Part shown: in pieces, positions 32,565 through 41,347 of the stretch
Layout of the letters: every line of letters starts with the position of its first letter
How positions within the stretch are numbered: the stretch's first letter is position 1
DNA from: Curtobacterium sp. MCPF17_052
Lineage (GTDB): Bacteria; Actinomycetota; Actinomycetes; Actinomycetales; Microbacteriaceae
Length of the DNA stretch: 64,000 nucleotides
Direction of reading: 5' to 3'
Assembly: GCF_003234085.1 (NCBI RefSeq)
Contig: NZ_QKSD01000005.1
Location: 1-64,000 of the forward strand
Program-made: the position numbers and the translations under genes
The notes under the pieces: generated by a model
Told to the model about the DNA's origin: nothing
Seen by the model: only the letters and a program-made list of their open reading frames with translations
The model's database searches: none

Positions 32565-34010
32565 TCAGCGCTCGGCGCGGCTCAGCGCGCCGAGCTTCTT
32601 CCCGCCGCGCTTCGGCGGCTTGACCTTCGGTGTGTTCTCGTCCTCTTCGAGGCCGTAGCCGTACCCGTAGCCGTACCGGCCGTAGCCGTAGGCGCCCGGG
32701 CCGCGGACGGGCATCATCGTGATGACGAAGCCGGCGATGGGCGCACCCACGCTCTCGAGTGCGGAGACCGCAGCGGCGAACTGGCCCTTGTGCGTCTTGC
32801 CCGAGGCCACGGCGACGATCGCGCCGGAGGCCTTCTTCGCCAGGATCGCCGCGTCAGTGACGGGCAGCAGCGGCGGGGCGTCGAACAGGACGTAGTCGAA
32901 CTCGCCCTCCAGGCGTTCGATGAGGTCCTGCATGGCGCGGGAACCGAGGAGCTCGGACGGGTTGGGCGGGATCTGCCCGGCGGGCAGCACGACGAGGTTG
33001 CCACGGCCCCAGGGCTGGGCGACGTCCTCCAACTCGGCACGCCCGATGAGCACGTCGGTCAGGCCGGCGTTGGTCTCGACCTCCATGTACTCGGCGACGC
33101 GGGGACGACGGAGGTCGGCGTCGATCAGGATGACGCGGAAGCCGGCGCTGTCGAGCGCGATCGCCAGGTTGGCGACCGTGGTGCTCTTGCCCTCGGACTG
33201 CACGGACGACGTCATCACGAAGGTGCGGGCGCCGGTGCCGATGTCCAGGAACTGCAGGTTCGTGCGGAGCGTGCGGAACGACTCGGCACGCGGGCTGCGC
33301 GGGTCGACCTGCACGATCAGCGGTCGTTCCGATGCCTTGCTGTCGAAGGCGATGCCGCCGACGACCGGCTTGTCGCTGATCTTCTCGACGTCCTGCTCGG
33401 TGCGGACGCGGTTGTCCAGCGTCTCGCGGAGGACCGCGATGCCGACGCCCAGTGCGAGGCCGACCAGGAGGCCCAGGGCCACGTTCACGGGGACGTTGGG
33501 GCTGACCGGGGCACTCGGCACGTCGGCCTGCTTCACGCGGGTGAGCTTGACGCTGCTCGTTCCCTCGGCGTCCGTGGCCTCGATGTCCTCGACGACGTTG
33601 GTCAGGCTCTGCGAGGTCGCGTTCGCGATGTCCGCCGCCTGGACCGGGTCCGTGTCGTTCACGCTGATGGAGATCAGGGTCGTGCTCGTCGGCGCGGTCG
33701 CGGACACCATCGTCGCGAGCTGGTCGGCGTTCATGTCGAGCTGGAGCTTCGAGATGACCGGCAGGAGCACGATCGGCGTCGACACCAGGTTCGAGTACGT
33801 CAGGACGCGCTGCTGGGTGAAGGTGTTGCCCTGCGCCAGGTCGCTCGCGCTGCCGGAGGTCTCCGTCGAGACGAAGACCTGCGCCGAAGCGGAGTACACC
33901 GGCTTCTTCAGCAGGGAGAAGCCCGCGGCAGCGGCGACCCCGACGAGTGCCAAGACCAGGATGAGGACCCATCCCTTACGTAGCACGGTGATGTAGTCGC
34001 GTAGTTCCAC
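32565..34010 (-). CDS. Wzz-type chain-length regulator fused to BY-kinase
   Basis: This 481-residue protein combines an N-terminal Wzz domain (ELRDYITVLRKGWVLILVL, with helices near residues 15-35 and 180-200) and a cytoplasmic tyrosine autokinase. The kinase has Walker A SSVQSEGKST (Lys about 275), Walker A' ILIDADLRRPR and Walker B VLFDAPP. The tail is a Tyr-rich cluster (AYGYGRYGYGYGYG), the expected autophosphorylation site. Such fusions are typical of actinobacteria and control polymer length and export. The GTG at 34010 is chosen for the VELRDY start and an upstream GGAAGG; an upstream extension is low-complexity. It heads the leftward EPS operon. Confidence 0.92.
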   Translation of the reverse strand: MELRDYITVLRKGWVLILVLALVGVAAAAGFSLLKKPVYSASAQVFVSTETSGSASDLAQGNTFTQQRVLTYSNLVSTPIVLLPVISKLQLDMNADQLATMVSATAPTSTTLISISVNDTDPVQAADIANATSQSLTNVVEDIEATDAEGTSSVKLTRVKQADVPSAPVSPNVPVNVALGLLVGLALGVGIAVLRETLDNRVRTEQDVEKISDKPVVGGIAFDSKASERPLIVQVDPRSPRAESFRTLRTNLQFLDIGTGARTFVMTSSVQSEGKSTTVANLAIALDSAGFRVILIDADLRRPRVAEYMEVETNAGLTDVLIGRAELEDVAQPWGRGNLVVLPAGQIPPNPSELLGSRAMQDLIERLEGEFDYVLFDAPPLLPVTDAAILAKKASGAIVAVASGKTHKGQFAAAVSALESVGAPIAGFVITMMPVRGPGAYGYGRYGYGYGYGLEEDENTPKVKPPKRGGKKLGALSRAER

Positions 34011-34167
34011 GCGGCCCGCCTTCCCCGACGATCCCGCCGCTCTCCCGTGGTCCCGACACGAGTGCACTGGGGATGTCCCAGCAGACGGCATTCAAATAGT
34101 GCCACATGATCGAGCAACGCTCGGCTGTATCGGCCGTTCTGGGCCTCCCGTCCTCTACGGTGAGCCC

Positions 34168-34890
34168 ATGAGCACCGAGTCCGACGTGACCCACGCCGAG
34201 CCCGACACCAGTCGCCAGCGGGACCTCGTGATCCTGCTGGTCGCGCTGGGGGTGGCGGTCATCCTGGCCCGGGTCGCAGCCGGCTTCAGCACCGCGGGGA
34301 AGATCCAACCGCCCGTGATGCAGGTCCTGGTCGCCGACTTCGCCGTCTGGCTGCCGCTCGTCGCGGGCATCGTCTGGGTGCTGCGACGATCGGCCGGCAC
34401 GGACCATGCGGCGCGCCTGCGACTGGGACTCGGCGACGCGATCTTCGCGATCGGCATCGTGATCCTGTGCCGGGTCTTCGACGTGTTCCTCGGTCTGGCG
34501 TTCACCGGCTCGACCGGTCTCGCGCCCGCGCCGACCCTCGGGACACCGGACATCGGCCTGCTCGTCGTGTCAGCCATCGGCATCGTCCTGGTCAGCCCGT
34601 TCCTGGAAGAGGTCTTCTTCCGCGGGCTCTTCCAGCGCCGGATGGCCGCTGAGCTGACGCCGCGGACCCGCTTCCTGGCCGTGCTGCTCACCGCGTTCCT
34701 GTTCGCGGTCCTGCACGTCCTGCTCGGAGCCGGCGGGACCCAGCTCGAGGGCTTCCGGGTGTTCCTGACGATCTTCGCCCTCGGGTCGTTGACCGGCACC
34801 CTGGTCGCGATGACGAACCGCATCGGCGGCGCGATACTGGCGCACGTGCTGTTCAACGCGGTCGCGGTCATCGCGACCTGGCCCCGCTGA
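34168..34890 (+). CDS. CPBP family intramembrane metalloprotease
   Basis: This 240-residue protein has about seven helices. It holds the Abi/CAAX-protease motifs SPFLEEVFFRGLFQRRM (Glu-Glu-x3-Arg, residues 147-152), FAVLHVLLG (His) and GGAILAHVLFN (His plus Asn), so all catalytic residues are present. Relatives process prenylated or membrane proteins or protect against self-produced bacteriocins; the substrate here is unknown. TACGGT lies 6 bases before the ATG, implying a leaderless transcript. It is divergent from the EPS operon. Confidence 0.87.
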   Translation: MSTESDVTHAEPDTSRQRDLVILLVALGVAVILARVAAGFSTAGKIQPPVMQVLVADFAVWLPLVAGIVWVLRRSAGTDHAARLRLGLGDAIFAIGIVILCRVFDVFLGLAFTGSTGLAPAPTLGTPDIGLLVVSAIGIVLVSPFLEEVFFRGLFQRRMAAELTPRTRFLAVLLTAFLFAVLHVLLGAGGTQLEGFRVFLTIFALGSLTGTLVAMTNRIGGAILAHVLFNAVAVIATWPR

Positions 34891-34901
34891 GCCGAGCCGA
34901 G

Positions 34902-34923
34902 CCTCCCGGACGACGTCCGGAGG
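34902..34923 (+). terminator. hairpin after the CPBP gene
   Basis: Arms CCTCCCGGAC (34902-34911) and GTCCGGAGG (34915-34923) pair with one bulge around a 3-base loop, 11 bases after the stop codon. A second short dyad GATGACC/GGTCATC follows at 34935-34950. No T-run is present, so termination is plausible rather than certain. Confidence 0.5.
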
Positions 34924-34996
34924 GACGACCCGAGGATGACCCCGGTCATCCCCGCAGCGGTCGCGCCCAGCACCGGGCGGAGGAGACGTTGGACGT

Positions 34997-35458
34997 ATGT
35001 TCAACGGAAGCCACTCCACCACGACCACCACACGCGCCATCGGCATGCTCACGATCGCGGCCGCCCTGGTCGCGGCGACGACCGGCTGCGCCATGATCCG
35101 GCAGCAGACGGCGGACGCTTGGTCGGTGACCTACCAGGTCACCACGGACGCCCCTGCCGGAACCGCACTGACCGACGTGTCCGTCCGCGGGGCCGAGCGG
35201 CGGGGCGACGCACCGACCGCGCACCGGTACCCGCGGGTGACGACGACCGCGCTGTCGGCCGGTACCGGCGGCTCGCGGTGGCAGCAGAAGGCGATCGTCC
35301 TGACGGGCGACCGCGCGCGCGTCGCCGTCACGCCACCCCCGGAAGCGACCGCCACCTGTCGGGTGCTGTTGGACGGCAAGCGCGCGATCGCAGAACGGCA
35401 GGGGCAGCCCGGGAGGCCCGTCACCTGTTCCGTCACGACGCCCCCGTTCCCGGGGTGA
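34997..35458 (+). CDS. MmpS-like lipoprotein
   Basis: This 153-residue protein has an N-terminal hydrophobic stretch ending in a lipobox-like ATTGC (Cys about residue 31) and a soluble beta-rich domain. The segments WSVTYQVTTDAPAGTALTDV and ATCRVLLDGKRAIAERQG match the layout of the MmpS/transport-accessory fold, an immunoglobulin-like small periplasmic domain. MmpS proteins work with MmpL exporters, but no MmpL gene is nearby, so it may be a stand-alone relative. The start ATG at 34997 leaves a 14-residue polar n-region. Assignment to MmpS is tentative; secreted lipoprotein is firm. Confidence 0.6.
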   Translation: MFNGSHSTTTTTRAIGMLTIAAALVAATTGCAMIRQQTADAWSVTYQVTTDAPAGTALTDVSVRGAERRGDAPTAHRYPRVTTTALSAGTGGSRWQQKAIVLTGDRARVAVTPPPEATATCRVLLDGKRAIAERQGQPGRPVTCSVTTPPFPG

Positions 35459-35657
35459 CCGGTCGGTGAGGCCGGGCGGCCGGGGTGCCCGGGCGGTCGG
35501 CGCGGCCGGACGGGCGGAGTGCCCTGGTGGCCCGGGTGCCGGAGGTCCGCAGGTGTCGGACGATCTCCGCCGCGAGACCGAGGTGGCGGTTGACGTCCCG
35601 GCTGTTCGTCCAGCGAAATGCGGACAGACATCCGCCGGCGATCGCAGTACGAATACG

Positions 35658-35681
35658 CAAGGAGGTTTCGAAAACCTCTTG
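35658..35681. promoter_or_regulatory. near-perfect palindrome upstream of the chitinase gene
   Basis: A 24-base dyad CAAGGAGGTTT / AAAACCTCTTG centred on TTCGAA lies 48 bases before the chitinase ATG, next to a TACGAAT box. The rest of the 270-base gap (35459-35728) shows no gene. A repressor operator controlling chitinase by amino-sugar or carbon source is plausible but unproven. Confidence 0.45.
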
Positions 35682-35728
35682 CGAGTTCGGGCAGCGTCGC
35701 CCGGACCGCCCATCGTGGAGGATCTGTC

Positions 35729-37036
35729 ATGACCAGAACACCATCGATCGGACGTCGGATCAGGCGTCTCGGAGTCGTCACGTCGATCGCCGGGCTCGTG
35801 CTCGGCGGAGCGCTCGTCACCGCCGGACCGGCGAGCGCCGCGACGACCTGCGCACCGACCTGGAGTGCGTCCACCGCGTACTCCGGCGGTGCGAGCGTGA
35901 GCACCGGCAGCACGAACTACACCGCGAACTGGTGGACGCAGGGCGATGACCCGGCGACCCACTCCGGAGCCACCGGCTCCGGACAGCCGTGGACCTCGGC
36001 AGGGAGTTGCACCCCCGCCAGCACCGGCGGCGGGGGCACCGGTGGCGGTGGTACCGGAGGCGGCACCGGGGGCGGCACCGGGACCGGCGCCACCACCGGG
36101 ACCCTGTTCGGCCCGTACAAGGACGTCACGGTCAACCTGAACTGGAACACCAACGTGATGCAGACCGCGATCACCGGCAGCACGATCCCGGTGGCCGGCG
36201 GGTCGAACAGCCTCGCGACGAAGGTCCCGAAGCTCCGGGCGCTCTCGCTCGCCTTCGCGACCGGGACGTGTGGCAGCGAGAACTGGGGCGGTGTGGCCGG
36301 CGACGCCTTCGCGAAGGCGAACGTGCCGGCGCTCGACGCCGCGGGTGTCGACTACGTCGTCTCGACCGGTGGTGCGGCCGGGTCGTTCAAGTGCACGTCC
36401 GGGGCCGCGATGAACGCCTTCATCGCCCGCTACGCCTCGCCGCACCTGGTCGGCATCGACTTCGACATCGAGAGCGGTCAGTCGGCGGCGGACATCCGGT
36501 CGCTCGTCAGCTCGGCAGCGGCCGCGCAGGCGCAGTACCCGAAGCTCCGGTTCTCGTTCACCCTCGCCACCCTCGCGGCGTCGAACGGGTCCTTCGCCGG
36601 ACTGAACAGCACCGGGGACACGACCGTCACGGCGATCAAGGCCTCGGGTCTGACGAACTACACGATCAACCTCATGACGATGGACTTCGGTGGGGCGTCC
36701 TCGGCGGTGTGCGTCGTCACGAACGGTGCCTGTGACATGGGCGCTTCGACGGTGCAGGCGGTCAAGAACCTGCAGCACACCTACGGCACTCCGTCCAACA
36801 AGATCGAGGTCACGCCGATGATCGGCGTGAACGACGTCGTCAGCAACGTGTTCACCCTCGCCGACGTCGACACGGTCTCGGCGTACGCGCGGGCGAACGC
36901 ACTGGCGGGCGTGCACTACTGGTCGCTCGACCGTGACACCCCGTGCGCGCAGAGCACCGCCTCGGCGACGTGCAGCTCCCGACCGGACGCTGCCCTGTCG
37001 TACACGAACCGGTTCCTCACCGCCCTGGGGAAGTGA
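35729..37036 (+). CDS. secreted chitinase: CBM5/12 plus GH18
   Basis: This 435-residue protein has a twin-Arg-rich signal peptide ending PASAA, followed by a chitin-binding type 3 module (about residues 38-90) with the Trp-rich WSASTAYSGGASVSTG...NYTANWWTQGDDPATHSG pattern. A Gly/Thr linker and a GH18 TIM barrel follow. The catalytic GIDFDIE (Glu about 248, DxDxE) is intact, and the end has MTMDFGG and VHYWSLDRDTPC, so it should hydrolyse chitin as an endo- or exo-chitinase. GGAGG is 8 bases before the ATG at 35729; an earlier in-frame start only adds untranslated leader. Export and chitin use fit a plant- or soil-surface life. Confidence 0.9.
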   Translation: MTRTPSIGRRIRRLGVVTSIAGLVLGGALVTAGPASAATTCAPTWSASTAYSGGASVSTGSTNYTANWWTQGDDPATHSGATGSGQPWTSAGSCTPASTGGGGTGGGGTGGGTGGGTGTGATTGTLFGPYKDVTVNLNWNTNVMQTAITGSTIPVAGGSNSLATKVPKLRALSLAFATGTCGSENWGGVAGDAFAKANVPALDAAGVDYVVSTGGAAGSFKCTSGAAMNAFIARYASPHLVGIDFDIESGQSAADIRSLVSSAAAAQAQYPKLRFSFTLATLAASNGSFAGLNSTGDTTVTAIKASGLTNYTINLMTMDFGGASSAVCVVTNGACDMGASTVQAVKNLQHTYGTPSNKIEVTPMIGVNDVVSNVFTLADVDTVSAYARANALAGVHYWSLDRDTPCAQSTASATCSSRPDAALSYTNRFLTALGK

Positions 37037-37346
37037 CCTCCGGAGCGTCCGATCATCGACGGGCCGATCGGCGTGACCTCGGTCGCGCCGGGCGGCCCGT
37101 CGTCGTTCCCCCGCGCAGGGGCGGGCCGGCCTGCGGGAGGTGATCCGGGCCTCCCGGCTGGTCCGCTGAGCGCCGCTCGAGGGACGCGTTCTCCTTGCGG
37201 GCTTCCATGTACGAGCTATGAGGCCCTACAGTTTCCACGTTGTAACGCGGCCCTCTAGGGGGGTGGCCGCGGGACACGTACCCGCACAAGGCGGCCAGAC
37301 CGCCGACGAATGACCGGACGACGCCGTCCACGAGGAGCACACACCC
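37037..37346. other. 310-bp intergenic region with hairpin
   Basis: No gene is seen. CGGGAGG/CCTCCCG arms (37134-37140 and 37150-37156) form a short hairpin of the family that recurs here and probably end chitinase transcription. The A+T-richer stretch around 37195-37260, including GTTGTAACG, is the likely promoter region of the GH31 gene. Confidence 0.5.
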
Positions 37347-40300
37347 TTGCGTCCCAATCCCACGCAGACCCGGAGGCGCAGACGCGTCCTCGGGTCGTCC
37401 CTCGCCGGAGCCCTGGTCGGAGCGCTCGCGCTCGGCGGGCTCGGCATCTCCGCACTGCCGGCAGCAGCCGCCCCGGACGCCCGCACAGTGGTGTCCGGAG
37501 AGGCCCGCTTCCAGGTGCTCTCCCCCACCCTGATCCGCACCGAGTACGCCGGTGACGGGCAGTTCACCGACCAGGGCACGTTCAACGTGGTCGGGCGCGA
37601 CGACTTCGCCGCGACCCCGTTCACCAAGACCGTGCAGGACGGCTGGCTGACGCTCGACACCGGCTCGATGACCGTGCAGTACCGGGAGGGCACCGGCGAC
37701 TTCAGCCAGGACAACCTCCGGGTGAAGCTCACGACCTCCCTGGGCCAGGACGTCACCGGCTCGCCCTGGGTCACCGCCGAGACGCCCTCCTGCGCGGTGG
37801 GCACGCTCTGCGAGGGCGAGGCACTCGCGCTGCAGGGCCTGGCGTCCGCCAAGGACCACGCCGGGTACACCGGATCGGGCTTCGCCGCCGGGTTCGAGAA
37901 CGTCGGCAACTCCATGACGTTCCGCACGACCGTGCAGCAGGCCGGGTCGTACGACCTCGCCATGCGCTACGCCAACAACCAGGGCGGCGACGGCAAGGTT
38001 GAGACCCGCACGCTGAGCATCGTCGTCGACGGCGGGGCACCGGTCACGCTGCGCCTGCCGGCCGGCAAGAACTGGGACGAGTGGAAGCAGACGACCGCAG
38101 CCCTCGACCTGACCGCCGGTCAGCACACCGTCAAGGTCGTCCGTGGTGACGCCGACTCCGGTCGGGTGAACGTCGACAGCCTGGCGATCGTCCCCTCGGG
38201 TGCCGCCTACCCGGCACCGACCGCCGCGAACGCCGGTCAGGACTGCGCCTTCGGCGCGGTCTGCGAGGCCGAGGACGCCGGCAAGGCCGGCAGTGCCACG
38301 GTCGCGACCGACCACAACGGGTTCTCCGGCGACGGCTTCGCCGCCGGGTTCGAACGCGCCGGTGCACAGCTGACCGCACACGTCACCGGGGTCCCCGCGG
38401 CGGGCGACTACGCGCTGCAGGTCCGGTACGCCAACGGCTCCGCCGGCACGCCCACGCTGACCGCCGCCCCCGCCGGCCAGGACGCCACCACCGCCGAGCT
38501 CCCGCGCACCAGCGGCTGGGACTACTGGAACACGGTGACGGTCCCCGTGCACCTGGCCGCAGGCGCCAACGACGTCGCGATCGGCTGCCCGACGGTGGCG
38601 AACAACTGCAACGTGAACTTCGACACCATCGCGGTCGTCGACACCGCGTCGCCGGTGCTCGCCGCGCACGCCCCGCTCGGCGGCTACCGTCGTGACCTCG
38701 ACACCGCCAACGGCTCCGTCAAGACCAACCCGGGCCTGCTCTACCAGGACGGCTGGTCGCTGCTCGACGACACCGCCTCGGCGCTGTACGACACCGCGAC
38801 CGAGAAGACCACGCCCCGTGGTGACCACGGCGGTGAGGGCTACCAGGACGGCTACGTCTTCGGGTACGGCACCGAGTACACGACCGCGCTGAAGGACCTG
38901 GCGACCCTGACCGGGCCGTCGAAGCTCCTGCCGCAGTGGGCGTACGGCGTCTGGTACTCCGAGTACTACGACCGCTCGCAGCAGGACTACCTGGACATCG
39001 CGAAGAAGTTCAAGGACGAGGGCGTCCCCGTCGACGTCATGGCGATCGACACCGACTACAAGATCGGCAGCCCGACGAACGAGGGCGACAGCAAGTGGGA
39101 CGGCTGGTCGGTCGACCCGGCCCGCATCCCGGACATGACGGGCCTGCTCGCCGACTGGCACGCCGAGGGCATCCACAACACCCTCAACATCCACCCGTCG
39201 ATCTCGAGCCAGGACCCGAAGTTCGCGCAGGCGTGGGACACGGCGAAGGGCAAGCTCACCAAGGGCGACGGCGACCGCTACCTGTTCGACTGGTCGGACC
39301 CCGACCAGCTCAAGGCCTACTTCGACCTGCACACGTCGCTGCAGCCGGAGGGCGTCGACATGTGGTGGCTCGACTGGTGCTGCAGTGAGAACTCGAAGTA
39401 CTCCGCCAACGGTGTCACCCCGGACGCGTTCATCAACCAGCAGTACGCGAAGTACACGGACGAGCAGCTCAAGGGCCGCGGTCTGGCGTTCTCCCGCGCG
39501 TACGGCTCGCTGACCGCGGGCGGCTACGGCAACCCGCAGGCCGTCCCGACCGGACCGTGGGCCGACAAGCGCACCACCGTGCACTTCACCGGCGACACCA
39601 CGTCGACCTGGCAGGAACTCGCAGCCCAGGTCGGGTACACGCCCGGTGAGTCGGCTGCGACCGGCCTGTCCGCGATCAGCCACGACATCGGTGGCCACAA
39701 CGGCGGCCAGTACGGCATCGAGGGCAAGGAGCCGGGCACGACCCAGCTCCCGCCGGACATGTACGCCCGCTGGGTCCAGTTCGGTGCCTTCCAGCCCATC
39801 GACCGCCTGCACAGCAACCACAGCGACCGGCTGCCCTGGCAGTACCCGGCCGCGGCGAACGCGTCGGCGAAGCAGTTCCTCAACCTCCGCGAGGACCTGC
39901 TCCCCCTGACGTACACGCTCGCTGCCGACGCCACGGCGACCGGCACCCCGATGCTGCAGCCGCTCTACCTGCAGTACCCGGAGGCGCAGGAGTCCTACGC
40001 CCAGGCCGGCTCCGAGTACCTCTACGGCAAGGACGTGCTGGTCGCGCCCGTCACCACCGGCAACGGTGACGACGGCACCGCCACCCGCTCCGTGTGGTTC
40101 CCGGCCGGCGACTCGTGGACCGACTGGTTCACCGGCAAGACGTACGAGGGCGGCACGACGGCCGACGTCACGACGGACCTGACCACCATGCCGGTGTTCG
40201 TCCGCAGCGGCGGCATCGTCCCGACCCGCTCGCACCACGTCGCGAACGACGCCGCACCGCTCGACGCGGTCACGGTGACGGTCGCGACCGGCGCCGACGG

Positions 40301-41183
40301 CACCTTCGCCCTGCACGAGGACTCGGGCGAGGGTCAGCCGACGAAGGCCGCGGCCCGTGCGGCCGGCGACTCGGCGTCGACCTCGATGCGGTTCACCCAG
40401 CAGGCCGACGGCGGCACGCTCGACATCGCCCCCGCCGACGGCTCGTTCACCGGCCAGGTGCGCGACCGCTCGTGGACGGCGACGTTCACCAACGCCGAGC
40501 GTCCCGTGTCGGTCACCATCGACGGCGCCCCCGTCGCCGCGTCCGACTGGACGTACGACGCCGACAGCCGCACCATCACGGTGCCGGTCGCCGAGCGCTC
40601 GGTGACGGACCGGACCGTCGTGCGGTACTCGAGCGTCGCTGCTGCGGTGCCGAGCCTCCAGGTCGCGTCCCCGCAGGTCACCGCCGGTGGCACGCAGACC
40701 GTGACCGGCTCCGGGTTCCCGGCGAACGCGACGGTCACGCTGTCGACGACGCCGGCACTCGGTGGCGAGGTCACCGTGCGCACCGACGCCGACGGCACGT
40801 TCAGCAGCGACCTGGCGGTGCCGGCCACGGCCTCCGGTCGGGTGACGGTGTCCGCTTCGGTGGGCGGCGTCGTGCTGGCCCGGGTCGCGTTCACGGTGAG
40901 CGCGGCTCCCCCGACGGCATCGCCGTCGCCCACGCCGGGCTCCCCCACTCCCACGCCGAGTGACCCTGCGCCGGGCTCGCCTGCGCCGGGTGCCGGTGCG
41001 GGTGCCGGACCGGGTGCCGGTGGCGGTGCGGGTGACCAGCCGGGAGGCTCGTCCTCCGCCGGTGACGGCGCCCTCGCCTGGACGGGTGCGAACGTCGTGC
41101 CGATCGGGATCCTCGCCGTGGTGCTCCTCGCCGCGGGCGGACTGCTCCTGGCACAGCGGATGCGTCGCCGCCGCGCGCAGTAG
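37347..41183 (+). CDS. wall-anchored GH31 glycosidase with two CBM6-like modules
   Basis: This 1,278-residue secreted protein has a basic signal peptide ending near ALPAAAA and an N-terminal GH31 beta-sandwich interrupted by two CBM6/35-like modules (about residues 145-290 and 296-435, each with a C-x5-C-E opening). A TIM barrel follows with nucleophile in WWLDWCC (Asp676) and acid/base in FTGDTTSTW (Asp750), then C-terminal beta domains. A Pro/Ser/Gly stalk leads to LAWTG (1243-1247), a helix and RMRRRR. GH31 includes alpha-glucosidases and alpha-xylosidases; the exact specificity is open. The start is TTG at 37347 with GAGGAG 10 bases upstream. LAXTG predicts sortase anchoring. Confidence 0.88.
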   Translation: MRPNPTQTRRRRRVLGSSLAGALVGALALGGLGISALPAAAAPDARTVVSGEARFQVLSPTLIRTEYAGDGQFTDQGTFNVVGRDDFAATPFTKTVQDGWLTLDTGSMTVQYREGTGDFSQDNLRVKLTTSLGQDVTGSPWVTAETPSCAVGTLCEGEALALQGLASAKDHAGYTGSGFAAGFENVGNSMTFRTTVQQAGSYDLAMRYANNQGGDGKVETRTLSIVVDGGAPVTLRLPAGKNWDEWKQTTAALDLTAGQHTVKVVRGDADSGRVNVDSLAIVPSGAAYPAPTAANAGQDCAFGAVCEAEDAGKAGSATVATDHNGFSGDGFAAGFERAGAQLTAHVTGVPAAGDYALQVRYANGSAGTPTLTAAPAGQDATTAELPRTSGWDYWNTVTVPVHLAAGANDVAIGCPTVANNCNVNFDTIAVVDTASPVLAAHAPLGGYRRDLDTANGSVKTNPGLLYQDGWSLLDDTASALYDTATEKTTPRGDHGGEGYQDGYVFGYGTEYTTALKDLATLTGPSKLLPQWAYGVWYSEYYDRSQQDYLDIAKKFKDEGVPVDVMAIDTDYKIGSPTNEGDSKWDGWSVDPARIPDMTGLLADWHAEGIHNTLNIHPSISSQDPKFAQAWDTAKGKLTKGDGDRYLFDWSDPDQLKAYFDLHTSLQPEGVDMWWLDWCCSENSKYSANGVTPDAFINQQYAKYTDEQLKGRGLAFSRAYGSLTAGGYGNPQAVPTGPWADKRTTVHFTGDTTSTWQELAAQVGYTPGESAATGLSAISHDIGGHNGGQYGIEGKEPGTTQLPPDMYARWVQFGAFQPIDRLHSNHSDRLPWQYPAAANASAKQFLNLREDLLPLTYTLAADATATGTPMLQPLYLQYPEAQESYAQAGSEYLYGKDVLVAPVTTGNGDDGTATRSVWFPAGDSWTDWFTGKTYEGGTTADVTTDLTTMPVFVRSGGIVPTRSHHVANDAAPLDAVTVTVATGADGTFALHEDSGEGQPTKAAARAAGDSASTSMRFTQQADGGTLDIAPADGSFTGQVRDRSWTATFTNAERPVSVTIDGAPVAASDWTYDADSRTITVPVAERSVTDRTVVRYSSVAAAVPSLQVASPQVTAGGTQTVTGSGFPANATVTLSTTPALGGEVTVRTDADGTFSSDLAVPATASGRVTVSASVGGVVLARVAFTVSAAPPTASPSPTPGSPTPTPSDPAPGSPAPGAGAGAGPGAGGGAGDQPGGSSSAGDGALAWTGANVVPIGILAVVLLAAGGLLLAQRMRRRRAQ

Positions 41184-41220
41184 CGCAGGAGACGCAGGAG
41201 CGCTGTGCTCCTGAACGCTG

Positions 41221-41258
41221 GAACGGCGGGGTACCCGGGAACGGGTGCCCCGCCGTTC
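41221..41258 (+). terminator. terminator hairpin after GH31 gene
   Basis: Eleven-base arms GAACGGCGGGG / CCCCGCCGTTC, with an inner CCCG/CGGG, form a strong stem 37 bases after the stop. Confidence 0.75.
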
Positions 41259-41347
41259 GGCGTTCCCGGCGGCAGACGGAACTGTCCGCCCCTCTTCGGG
41301 TCGACGCACCGGCGCAGCCGACCGCGAACCAGTAGCCTTCCCTGAAC

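Noticed and set aside
35466..35732. 88-codon plus-strand frame upstream of the chitinase
   Set aside because: No ribosome binding site, Gly/Arg-rich, spans the palindrome and promoter region.
41229..41235. GGGGTAC inside the GH31 terminator as another copy of the orphan-gene motif
   Set aside because: It is part of a perfect hairpin stem after a gene end, without the other conserved elements.
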